DNA of 64,000 nucleotides from Verrucomicrobiota bacterium (GTDB lineage Bacteria > Verrucomicrobiota > Verrucomicrobiia > Chthoniobacterales > Chthoniobacteraceae), in the NCBI GenBank assembly GCA_003402745.1, contig QQND01000002.1, positions 1 to 64,000 on the forward strand, in the 5' to 3' direction. The notes beneath the pieces are model-generated. The model made no database searches, was not told where the DNA came from, and worked only from the letters and a program-made list of their open reading frames with translations. Each line of letters starts with the position of its first letter. Position 1 is the stretch's first letter. The position numbers and the translations under genes are program-made. Shown piece after piece: positions 11,079 to 19,582 of this stretch.

Positions 11079-13826
11079 ATGGAGATTGAACGGATGCAGC
11101 CGGGACAGAGGATAGTCAGTGATTCAGAACCTGAACTGGGGCTTGGGATTGTGCTGAAAATAGACCACTCGAGAGTGGAGGTGTATTTCCCAGCGGCCAG
11201 TGAACAGCGCCAATACGCGCTACGGGGGGCACCGCTGCGGCGGGTCCAGTTTAAGGAGGGGGACCGGCTCAAGTTACACAGCGGAGAGCCCTTTGTGGTG
11301 GAGGGCGTGGAGGAACGGGGGGGACTGTTGGTGTATGTGAGTGGAGGGAAAGAGATTCCGGAGGCGCATCTTTCCGACTCTATTAGTTTCAGCAGCCCTG
11401 AAGAGCGGCTTTTGGGCGGCCAAGTGGACGAAAATTATGCGTTCGATTTACGCGCGGAAACGTTGGGAAAACGTTCGGAGGTGCTGAGCAGCCCGGTACG
11501 TGGGTTCTTGGGTGGGCGTGTGGATCTATTGTCACACCAGATGTTTATCGCGAAGGAGGTGGCTTCTAGGCAGGTGCCTCGCGTGCTTCTTGCGGATGAA
11601 GTTGGCCTTGGCAAGACGATCGAGGCGGGGCTGATCTTGCACCGCCTCCATCTCACTGGCCGGGCTGCGCGGGTGCTCATTGTGCTTCCTGAACCTTTGA
11701 TTCACCAATGGTTTGTGGAGATGTGGCGGCGCTTTAACCTGCTTTTTAGTATCTTTGACGCCGACCGATGCACGGCCATTGAAGTGAACCAACCGGGTAC
11801 CAACCCGTTTCAAGACAGCCAGTTGGTGATTTCCAGCCTGGCGTTCCTGGCGGGCGATGCCCCGCGGCAGGCGCAGGCGCTGGAGGCCGGTTGGGATCTG
11901 TTAATTGTGGACGAGGCGCATCATCTGCACTGGACGCAGCAGGGGCCGGGGCCTGAATACAGCCTGGTGGAGGCTCTTGCCGCCCGCGTTCCCGCCTTGC
12001 TTCTGCTCACGGCAACTCCACAGCAGTTGGGACCGGAGGGGCATTTTGCCCGGCTCCGGTTGCTGGATCCGGCGCGTTACGCGAGCTTGGAGGGGTTTAC
12101 GGCAGAGGCTTCTCATTATGAACAGGTGGCAACCGCCGTGGATCGTCTGCGCCTGGGCAAGGGCTTGACCAAGAAGGAGGAGGTGCTCTTTGGGAAGCGT
12201 TCGGAGCGGATTCGGGAGCTTTGCAAGGAGTTGCAGGCTGGGGGTGAGGAGGCGCGCGCGTCTTTGGTGGCAGCGTTGTTGGACGCGTTTGGCACGGGGA
12301 GGGTGATGTTTCGAAATACACGGGCCGCGCTTTCGGGCTTTCCGGAGCGCAAGGGGGTTTTGGTTAGGATCAAGGCAGCCAAGGGAAAGGAAGGTTTTGA
12401 GCAGAAGTTGAAGTGGTTGGTGGGGTTGCTCAAGGAGTTGCCTGAGGCGAAGATTTTGTTGATCTGCAAAACGCGGACGCTGGCGGAACGTATTCAGAGG
12501 GAATTACACTGTGAAATTAATGTGGCGTGCGGTCTTTTCCACGAGGGACTGACTTTGGTGCAGCGGGACCGGAACGCCGCGTTTTTTGCTGAGCCTGAGG
12601 GGGCGCGGCTTTTGGTGTGCTCCGAAATTGGGAGTGAGGGGCGAAATTTCCAGTTCGCGCACCATCTTGTATTGTTTGACCTGCCGCCAAACCCCGAGGT
12701 TCTGGAGCAGCGCATTGGGCGCTTGGACCGAATTGGGCAGGCTTCGCTGATTCATATTCACGTGCCTTATGTGGCGGGTACTGAGGAGGAGGTTTTGGCG
12801 CGCTGGTATGCGGAGGGGTTTGGGGCCTTTGAGGCGAACCCGCACGGTTCGGGAGAGATTGCGGCTGCTTTGCAGGACGACCTCGAGGCGCTTTGCAGCC
12901 GGTTTGATGCCTCAAAACTAAAGGATTTTATCAAACGGACGGCGGTGTTGCGCTCTGAAGTGAGTGCCAAGCTAGCACGGGGCTACGACCGCCTCTTGGA
13001 GCTGAACTCGTGCCGTAGGGAGGAGGCAGAGGGGGTTTTGGAGCAGGTGCGGGCTTGTGATTCCGATGCGGGATTCGTGAGTTTTTTCATGCGGTTGCTG
13101 GATTTCTTCGGCGTTGGCGCGGAGGACATGGGCGGAGGGCATGAGTGTTATCTGTTCCAAGCGGGACCGCTTTTGAAGGAAGCGTTTCCTTCGCTCCCGC
13201 AGGAAGGTTTGGCGGCAACGTTTCTTCGGAGTTGGGCGTTGCACCGGGAGGATGTGAGCTTCATGAGCGCAGATCATCCGCTGGTCGGAGGGGCGTTTGA
13301 TTTGATGCTCGGCAGTGAAACTGGGAATGCGGCTTTCGGAGCTTGGAAGGGCGCCGAGAGGGAGTCATTGGTTTTAGAGGTTATTTTGGTCGTGGAATGC
13401 GTGGTGCCCGCGGCTTTGCACGCGGACCGGTTTTTGCCCGCGACGCCGGTGCGGGTTTTGGTTGACCACGATTCCAACGATCTTTCCCAAGCGCATCCAG
13501 CGGGGAGCTTTGTTCTGGACAAGGCGGATCTTCAGAAGCTTTTGGACAAGGCGGTGGTGCGCAAAAAGTTGATTCCGGCGATGCTGGAAAAGGCGCAGGA
13601 GATTGGGCGTGCGCGCATGCAGGTTTTGGTGGCGTCGGCTACTGAGGCAATGGAGGGACAGCTGAGTGCGGAGATCGAGCGACTCGAGCAATTGCGTGAG
13701 CTCAACGACCATGTTCGGCCGGAGGAGATCAGCCTGCTGGCTGAGCAGAAAGCTGGGCTGGCCGCTGCATTTTGCGGGGCGCGAGTGCGTGTGGATGCGT
13801 TGCGTTTGATTTTGCGCACGCCTTGA
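11079..13826 (+). CDS. rapA: RapA/HepA-like SWI2/SNF2 helicase-family ATPase
   Basis: ORF 10953-13826; likely start MEIERMQPGQRIVS at 11079. LLADEVGLGKTIEAGLIL (Walker A), LLIVDEAHHLHW, LLTATPQQLG, EQRIGRLDRIGQ (motif VI). Confidence 0.85.
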   Translation: MEIERMQPGQRIVSDSEPELGLGIVLKIDHSRVEVYFPAASEQRQYALRGAPLRRVQFKEGDRLKLHSGEPFVVEGVEERGGLLVYVSGGKEIPEAHLSDSISFSSPEERLLGGQVDENYAFDLRAETLGKRSEVLSSPVRGFLGGRVDLLSHQMFIAKEVASRQVPRVLLADEVGLGKTIEAGLILHRLHLTGRAARVLIVLPEPLIHQWFVEMWRRFNLLFSIFDADRCTAIEVNQPGTNPFQDSQLVISSLAFLAGDAPRQAQALEAGWDLLIVDEAHHLHWTQQGPGPEYSLVEALAARVPALLLLTATPQQLGPEGHFARLRLLDPARYASLEGFTAEASHYEQVATAVDRLRLGKGLTKKEEVLFGKRSERIRELCKELQAGGEEARASLVAALLDAFGTGRVMFRNTRAALSGFPERKGVLVRIKAAKGKEGFEQKLKWLVGLLKELPEAKILLICKTRTLAERIQRELHCEINVACGLFHEGLTLVQRDRNAAFFAEPEGARLLVCSEIGSEGRNFQFAHHLVLFDLPPNPEVLEQRIGRLDRIGQASLIHIHVPYVAGTEEEVLARWYAEGFGAFEANPHGSGEIAAALQDDLEALCSRFDASKLKDFIKRTAVLRSEVSAKLARGYDRLLELNSCRREEAEGVLEQVRACDSDAGFVSFFMRLLDFFGVGAEDMGGGHECYLFQAGPLLKEAFPSLPQEGLAATFLRSWALHREDVSFMSADHPLVGGAFDLMLGSETGNAAFGAWKGAERESLVLEVILVVECVVPAALHADRFLPATPVRVLVDHDSNDLSQAHPAGSFVLDKADLQKLLDKAVVRKKLIPAMLEKAQEIGRARMQVLVASATEAMEGQLSAEIERLEQLRELNDHVRPEEISLLAEQKAGLAAAFCGARVRVDALRLILRTP

Positions 13827-13970
13827 GCGGAGGGTGGGGTGGCTTCGCCAGGTCGTGTGGCTTTTGTGGCGGGGTTCAAACTTTCGGGGTATGGCGCGTT
13901 GTGCGGAGCTTGGTTAAGAGGTTGAGGCTTGCGGGATCGGGGCTATTGAGCGAAGACTTGAGTTTGTGAG

Positions 13971-14047
13971 GCGCCCGTAGCTCAGTTGGATAGAGCAACG
14001 GATTTCTAATCCGTTGGTCACTGGTTCGAATCCAGTCGGGCGCACCA
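13971..14047 (+). tRNA. tRNA-Arg (anticodon TCT), CCA appears encoded
   Basis: gcgcccg...cgggcgc acceptor stem, anticodon arm ggatttctaatcc (TCT), T-arm ggttcgaatcc, discriminator A then CCA at 14045-14047. Confidence 0.95.
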
Positions 14048-14101
14048 TTCTTTTTCAACTACTTACAAATCTGCCCGGGTCTCCGTTCCTCGGATTTCCT
14101 T

Positions 14102-14212
14102 GTTTTTGGGGGGAACGCAACGGTTCACCGCAAGCAGCGATTACTCGCAGGCTATAGTTCTGAAAGTTTCTGCGATTTCGGGCATTGCCGGGAAAATGCA
14201 CCCCCCAAAAAC
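14102..14212. repeat. 12-bp perfect inverted repeat with 87-bp spacer downstream of tRNA-Arg
   Basis: gtttttgggggg at 14102-14113 and ccccccaaaaac at 14201-14212. Confidence 0.7.
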
Positions 14213-14311
14213 CGGCGTCGGCAAAAACCAGACTGCTCGGAACCAAAAAATGGAGGAGCATCGCGGAAGGCGAAGGCGGAAGGGGATCTTCTTGAAATCA
14301 CGGAGTCCAGG

Positions 14312-14410
14312 TTACTCCGCCTTGATCGGGGCAATCCGACGGTAGAGTTCAAGTTTTTCACTCTCTGAGAGGGGCAACTTGGCGATGAATTCTGAAGGAG
14401 ACCACTTCAT
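14312..14410 (-). CDS. Possible short ORF downstream of moxR
   Basis: Reads MKWSPSEFIAKLPLSESEKLELYRRIAPIKAE (32 aa) then stop, same strand as moxR; not in the supplied ORF track. Confidence 0.25.
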   Translation of the reverse strand: MKWSPSEFIAKLPLSESEKLELYRRIAPIKAE

Positions 14411-14509
14411 GCAAACCGGCCAGGGAACCCGCCGTCCTTCAGGTTTGTCCACGCAACGTCGAGTGTCTGAATGCGCAGCGGCGGTGCGGCCCGCTCCCCA
14501 AGACGAACC

Positions 14510-15868
14510 TCACTGTTTTGGTTTGTTTGTGTAAGCTTCTGCTCCAGGTTCTGGAACAACTTCGAGCAGCTTCTTAACGATATCCAGAGAGGTGAGGCCT
14601 TCAGAATCTGCTGCGAAATTAGTGAGGATGCGGTGGCGGAGCACCGGCGGCGCTGCCCGGCGTATATCAGCGCAGCTTACATGGATGCGGCCATCCAAGA
14701 TGGCCATCGCCTTCGCTGCAAGAATGAGGTACTGACCGGCCCGGGGCCCGGCTCCCGTGCTCACAAAAGTTTTTGTGACCTGCGGCGCGTCGGCATTCTG
14801 GCGACGCGTTGCACCGACCAAGCGCGTCACGTATTTGATCACATGATCGGACACGGGCACTTTGCGAACTACGGCTTGAAGCTGGAGGAGCTCTTCTTGT
14901 GTGAGCACTGGTTTCGGCTCGATACGCGCCCCGCCGGTGGTGGCCCGCAAGATTTCTTCCTCCTCGTGCGGGAGCGGATAGTCGACCCAGATATTGAACA
15001 TAAAACGGTCCAACTGGGCTTCGGGGAGAGGATAAGTTCCTTCCTGTTCGATTGGATTTTGCGTGGCGAGGACGAAAAAAGGTTCCTCGAGTGTGTAGGA
15101 AGTATTCCCCGCAGTGACCATTTTTTCCTGCATGGCTTCGAGCAGAGCCGCCTGGGTTTTGGGTGGCGTGCGGTTGATTTCATCCGCGAGCAAAAGGTTA
15201 CAGAAGATCGGACCGCGGATGAAGCGGAACTCTTTTTCGCCGGTGGCTGCGTTGGTTTCGAGTACGTCTGTGCCGATAATGTCGCCTGGCATGAGGTCAG
15301 GCGTGAACTGCACGCGTTTGAATTTCAAATTGAGTACCTGCGCGATGGTGCGCACCGTGAGCGTCTTTGCCATTCCCGGGAGACCGATTAGCAACGCGTG
15401 GCCTCCGGCGAGAATACACATCAGGATCTGCTCGAGAACATCGCTTTGCCCGACGATGACTTTGCCGACTTCCTTGCGGATGCGATCGGCGTGGTCTCGC
15501 ATCTTTTCCACCAGGGCAAGCTCGTCCGTGCTCGCCGTAGGCGGGGCATGGGGGTCGCTCGATGTTCTGTGCGCTGACTTTTCGGAGTCGCTGAAAACAA
15601 AAACTGATTCGCCAATCTTGACGGAATCTCCGGACGCGAGAACCGCTGAGGAGATTTTTTTCTGGTTGAGCCAAGTTCCGTTGGAACTTTTGAGATCGAC
15701 GATGCTCCACTCGTTGTTTTCCAGGCGCAACTCGGCATGTTCTCCTGAACAGGACTCGTCATTAAAGAAAAGATCCCGGTTTGATTTCCGTCCAATGGTG
15801 TATTTCGGGGCGTTGAGGATGAGAACTCGCCCTTCCATGGGTCCGGAGATAAATTTGATTTCAGGCAT
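14510..15868 (-). CDS. MoxR-family AAA+ ATPase with N-terminal FHA domain
   Basis: 452 aa; FHA YTIGRKSNRDLFFND...CSGEHAELR...DLKSSNGTWLN; MoxR Walker A GLPGMAKT, LLADEINRTPPKTQAALLEAMQE, ATQNPIEQEGTYPLPEAQLDRF. Confidence 0.93.
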   Translation of the reverse strand: MPEIKFISGPMEGRVLILNAPKYTIGRKSNRDLFFNDESCSGEHAELRLENNEWSIVDLKSSNGTWLNQKKISSAVLASGDSVKIGESVFVFSDSEKSAHRTSSDPHAPPTASTDELALVEKMRDHADRIRKEVGKVIVGQSDVLEQILMCILAGGHALLIGLPGMAKTLTVRTIAQVLNLKFKRVQFTPDLMPGDIIGTDVLETNAATGEKEFRFIRGPIFCNLLLADEINRTPPKTQAALLEAMQEKMVTAGNTSYTLEEPFFVLATQNPIEQEGTYPLPEAQLDRFMFNIWVDYPLPHEEEEILRATTGGARIEPKPVLTQEELLQLQAVVRKVPVSDHVIKYVTRLVGATRRQNADAPQVTKTFVSTGAGPRAGQYLILAAKAMAILDGRIHVSCADIRRAAPPVLRHRILTNFAADSEGLTSLDIVKKLLEVVPEPGAEAYTNKPKQ

Positions 15869-15897
15869 AGGAGGCGTGAGGCTTGTGGAGAACCTTT

Positions 15898-16614
15898 TTA
15901 TTTCGAGAGTTGCAGCGCGCCGATGTCTTTCATCTGGTCAGCCACTCGCAACTGGTGCAGGGCATCGCTGTACTTGTGCGCCGGTAAAGCGCTTTTTGGG
16001 TTCATCCAAACTGGATAAAGGTCGCGGGCCCGGACGATCTGCCATCCGGGGCCGACGTCTTTGAGTAGGACGAGTTTGAAGGTCCGGCGGAAGTCGGGGC
16101 GGTTGGACTTGCCCTCGAAGGTCTCTAACATCAGTGATGACTCCTTGTCGCGGAGGTAGGTGCAAAGCGCGCGCGCACTTTGGCCTCTTCCTGTTTCTCC
16201 CTGGACACGGTGGATGAGTTTTTTTGTGAAGAAGGGCTCTGATTTTTGAATCGATCCGTTAATTTTGGCCAGATCCTCCGAGGTGAGCGTATTGGGTTCA
16301 ACGTTGAGACGGAGTCCCTCGTGAAACTCCGCCGCAAAAATCACCACAAGGTCGTATTTCCCCACCGGAAGGCCCGTGAATTGGAAAGTGTTGCGCTGAG
16401 CGCCACCCACTTCGCCTTCGTACACTTGTTCTACATCCTCCGCTGAGACCGCGAGGATTTCCTCAATGGGAAGGGCAGGAGAGCCGATGCTCCCCTTGAG
16501 TCCGCCTGTGTTGGTAGCATCAGGCTTTTTGTAGAGCCTCGTGCGCTCTGGAGCGTTGTCACCAGACGCAAGTGCGAGAAAACAGGAAAGAAACAGAAGC
16601 ACGCGGGAGATCAT
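15898..16614 (-). CDS. Secreted protein of unknown function in the moxR operon
   Basis: 238 aa with N-terminal signal MISRVLLFLSCFLALASG; 29-bp gap to moxR. Confidence 0.6.
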   Translation of the reverse strand: MISRVLLFLSCFLALASGDNAPERTRLYKKPDATNTGGLKGSIGSPALPIEEILAVSAEDVEQVYEGEVGGAQRNTFQFTGLPVGKYDLVVIFAAEFHEGLRLNVEPNTLTSEDLAKINGSIQKSEPFFTKKLIHRVQGETGRGQSARALCTYLRDKESSLMLETFEGKSNRPDFRRTFKLVLLKDVGPGWQIVRARDLYPVWMNPKSALPAHKYSDALHQLRVADQMKDIGALQLSK

Positions 16615-16620
16615 AAGCAG

Positions 16621-18855
16621 CTATTTTGGTGCGGGCCCTGCGGTTGAAAGAAACTTGTCCAACTGGCTGGCAATCGGATGAAATTTCAGGCGATCTCTGA
16701 CCTTTTCAACGATCCCTCGGATGGAGGCGGGATCCGCCTTGGAGGCTTGAACGCAGAGAATCAGGGTTGACACGGCGTCTGGAAGGTAACTGGAGGCATC
16801 GATCTCGCGGCAATACGCCTCGAGCATGGGTCTGGCCCGTTTCCAGTCGTTCATTTTTGTGTAGATGGCGCCTTCGCGAAGAATGAAGTCCCCGCTGATT
16901 TTGCTCAGGGGAAACTCAGTTTCCCAAGCATCAAGAGTCTGACGCGCCTCGAGCAAGAAACCACCGGAAGCCAGCGTACGCACATTTTCTGATAGCGACA
17001 CTTCCTGGAGCGCCCCGCCTTTCATGTCGGGGGCGGCTTTTGGGGAAAGCATGGTAGAGGCACCGGAGCCCGCGGTCAGCAGTTGCTTGGACACCATTGC
17101 ACCGGTGGGGATGGAGGTGGCATTGCGCACGGTACGCGCCCTGTTTTGGACATCGGCGTAGAACTTCGTCGCCTTGTTTAAATCCCCTGCGAGGAGCGCC
17201 AGATCCCCAAGGCGAATTTTGGCGCGCTCAGCGACCTCACCCCGCCCTGCTGAAAGGGTAGTGAAAAGCTTTTCAGCGTTGTTGCGGTCGTTGAGGTAGT
17301 ACATGTGCAGCTCGCCTTCTCGAAAGCGCAGGTCGTTTTGGCGCGCGATGTCTGAAGTCCCGAGGAAGAACTTTTTCAACCACTGAATGGTTTCCTCTGG
17401 ATGATCCCGGAGGGTGACATCCATAAAAACATCCTCGAGAATGCACATCTGAGCGGGTGCGAGGCGTTTTCGCATCGCCGCAAAGTGGTCGGTAAAAAGC
17501 CGGCTCAGGAGATTCTCGCCCTCGCCGCCTTCGACTGTGCGGAAAATATTGTTCCACCATGCGTCGCCCCAAGTTGTGACAGGGTCTGGATTTTTTGGAA
17601 AAACAGCCAGCATCTCGGCGAGTGTGTCGCGGAATGCTTCGCGATGCAGGGCGTTCTCCAGGGTCGTCTTTTCTGTGCTGAAACCAAAGTACGGGACGAT
17701 GGAGGAGGAGACTGATTGTCCAGATTTGACTGTCATTTTGACCTTTCCGTCGCGAAAGCCAGGCACGAGCCATTTTACCCGTGTGCCTTCAATGGTGGCG
17801 CCTTCGGGAAAGGTCCAGCTCACTTTTGCGTCTGCTGGATAACCTTTGTTGAGTGCATTGAATTCAAAAATGATCAGCGGTTCTTCGTTGCCGAACCAAT
17901 AAGTGAGTCCCGGCGTTGTTTTTGCAGCGGCTAGGGGTGCGCCGTCGCGAGATTCTACGGCCACCAGGCTACAAGCGCCGGAGCGTGCAACTTCCGAGGC
18001 TTTGATGGAACGTGCCTCCCAGTTTTTTATCTCCTCGTTGGGAGTCCGCCAGGTCAGGTACATGAGGCCGTCCCTAGGATTTGCATTTGGGCCCGAGGCC
18101 GGGGCTGTCTGAAGGACTTCAACCCGGTGTAATCCTTTGGAAAGTTTAAGTGCCGCGCCGGTGCCGCCCCATTTTTTGCTCTTTTCTTTGGGCTCGATCT
18201 TTTGGCCATCCACCCGAACCTCCCCCTGGCCCGTGTGGATAAAAGGTGCGATCCAATACTCACCGGCAACGGGCGCATCTAAGTGCGAGAGTTGGTAAAA
18301 TGCGGCAGGTTTTGGCCGCTCTGAAAGGTCGCCTCCGATACTCAAGGCGGCTGCAGGATGACCGGGGTTTTCACCCCAATGCACGCCGGCTTCGACGCGT
18401 CCGAAATTGGCCAAAATCTGGGAGGCCGCGATGGCGTCGCGCCCCGGCAGGGTGCAAAGAATAGTGCCTGGAGTCAGCCCCGTGGCTGGATTCCAAACTT
18501 TCGCAGGCGCGCCGGGCTGGATGTACACGTAGACAGATTTCGCTTCTGCTTCGGGTTTGGCAAAAACAAGGGCGAACCCGTTTTCCACGTTTTGCCATAA
18601 CAGGTAGCTCGCTAAAACTTTGCCGTCCTCGGTTAAGACGGTGGTCGCAGCTTTATTTCCACGCAATAGGCCGCCATCCGGCAGGGAGATGAAGTAACCG
18701 GCGCTCTTGTGCGAGGGCTTGCGCAGGAGATCAAGCTTGTAGCGCAGCGGCGCGTCGGCCAACTGCCAGTTGTCCGCGGCCTGAGCCCAGGGCGTCAAAG
18801 ACAAGAGGATCGCTCCTAAGGAGGATAAAACGGGCAGGGTGGAGGAACTTCGCAA
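16621..18855 (-). CDS. Large secreted protein of unknown function, TPR-like C-terminal part
   Basis: 744 aa; signal MRSSSTLPVLSSLGAILLSLTPWAQA; 6-bp gap to the next gene; C-terminal helical repeats. Confidence 0.6.
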   Translation of the reverse strand: MRSSSTLPVLSSLGAILLSLTPWAQAADNWQLADAPLRYKLDLLRKPSHKSAGYFISLPDGGLLRGNKAATTVLTEDGKVLASYLLWQNVENGFALVFAKPEAEAKSVYVYIQPGAPAKVWNPATGLTPGTILCTLPGRDAIAASQILANFGRVEAGVHWGENPGHPAAALSIGGDLSERPKPAAFYQLSHLDAPVAGEYWIAPFIHTGQGEVRVDGQKIEPKEKSKKWGGTGAALKLSKGLHRVEVLQTAPASGPNANPRDGLMYLTWRTPNEEIKNWEARSIKASEVARSGACSLVAVESRDGAPLAAAKTTPGLTYWFGNEEPLIIFEFNALNKGYPADAKVSWTFPEGATIEGTRVKWLVPGFRDGKVKMTVKSGQSVSSSIVPYFGFSTEKTTLENALHREAFRDTLAEMLAVFPKNPDPVTTWGDAWWNNIFRTVEGGEGENLLSRLFTDHFAAMRKRLAPAQMCILEDVFMDVTLRDHPEETIQWLKKFFLGTSDIARQNDLRFREGELHMYYLNDRNNAEKLFTTLSAGRGEVAERAKIRLGDLALLAGDLNKATKFYADVQNRARTVRNATSIPTGAMVSKQLLTAGSGASTMLSPKAAPDMKGGALQEVSLSENVRTLASGGFLLEARQTLDAWETEFPLSKISGDFILREGAIYTKMNDWKRARPMLEAYCREIDASSYLPDAVSTLILCVQASKADPASIRGIVEKVRDRLKFHPIASQLDKFLSTAGPAPK

Positions 18856-18883
18856 TTTGAAAGTAAGTCGGATGGCCGGCGCT

Positions 18884-19174
18884 TTAATTTTTACCGGCTC
18901 CGGGATTGTCCTCGCGGAGTTTAATCAGCAGGACTGGAGGTTGAGGCGGCTTCTTCGCTTCGGTGCGGGACATGGGCGGGGCCGGACAGCAGCAGCAGCC
19001 AAGGAGGGACTCGGCGGAAGAAGCCATGCGTGGTGGCGGTGGCGGCTTTTTCATCTCCCTCGGCGGTGCGACAAAACCGGCCTCGCCAGTTCCATCGCCA
19101 GAAATCAACGTCCCCGTACAGAGGGTCGCGGCGAGCGCAGCGGTCATCACTTTTTTGGTGGTGGCGTATTTCAT
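18884..19174 (-). CDS. Short secreted Pro/Cys-rich protein, copy A
   Basis: MKYATTKKVMTAALAATLCTGTLISGDGTGEAGFVAPPREMKKPPPPPRMASSAESLLGCCCCPAPPMSRTEAKKPPQPPVLLIKLREDNPGAGKN; start overlaps the copy B stop. Confidence 0.7.
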   Translation of the reverse strand: MKYATTKKVMTAALAATLCTGTLISGDGTGEAGFVAPPREMKKPPPPPRMASSAESLLGCCCCPAPPMSRTEAKKPPQPPVLLIKLREDNPGAGKN

Positions 19175-19446
19175 TTGTCTTCGCGAAGTTTGATCAGAAG
19201 AATCGGAGGTTGAGGTGGCTTCTTCGCTTCGGTGCGCGACATCGGCGTGCCCGGACAACAGCTGCAGCAGCCAGTGAGGGACTCGGCAGAAGATGCCATG
19301 CGCGGTGGCGGTGGCGGCTTTTTCATCTCCCGCGGCGGTGCGACAAAACCGGCTTCACCGGTTCCATCGCCAGAAATCAACGTACCCGTGCAAAGCGTCG
19401 CGGCGAGCGCAGCGGTCATCACTTTTTTGGTGGTGGCGGATTTCAT
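18905..19446 (-). repeat. Direct tandem gene duplication, about 272-bp unit
   Basis: Two copies almost identical by eye, including most codons; differences concentrate at the Cys cluster. Confidence 0.9.
19171..19446 (-). CDS. Short secreted Pro/Cys-rich protein, copy B (upstream tandem paralogue)
   Basis: MKSATTKKVMTAALAATLCTGTLISGDGTGEAGFVAPPREMKKPPPPPRMASSAESLTGCCSCCPGTPMSRTEAKKPPQPPILLIKLREDK; ATGA overlap with copy A. Confidence 0.7.
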   Translation of the reverse strand: MKSATTKKVMTAALAATLCTGTLISGDGTGEAGFVAPPREMKKPPPPPRMASSAESLTGCCSCCPGTPMSRTEAKKPPQPPILLIKLREDK

Positions 19447-19582
19447 TTTTGGTAACTCAACACAAGCTGTTCACTGCTCAAGCAAGCTCATCACAGGGTA
19501 AAGACTTGCTAGTGGTTCATGGTAAGACGAGAATCTAGCACAAAAAGCAGTACCTTGGTTTACGCAGAACATACAGTTTTTT
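19447..19582. promoter_or_regulatory. Divergent intergenic region between the Cys-rich/MoxR operon (-) and the DUF4159-to-YcaO operon (+)
   Basis: 136 bp between divergently oriented start codons; must serve the upstream ends of both gene runs. No promoter boxes confidently identified. Confidence 0.5.

Noticed and set aside
13876-14058. ORF MKKNGAPDWIRTSDQRIRNPLLYPTELRA on the minus strand
   Set aside because: It is the antisense translation of the tRNA-Arg gene, a well-known spurious ORF type.
15114-16064. 316-aa plus-strand ORF
   Set aside because: Antisense to FHA-moxR and the neighbouring gene.
18905-19446. Tandem repeats considered as a CRISPR array
   Set aside because: Only two long coding units without spacers; it is a gene duplication. 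No CRISPR repeat-spacer pattern or cas genes were seen in the window.
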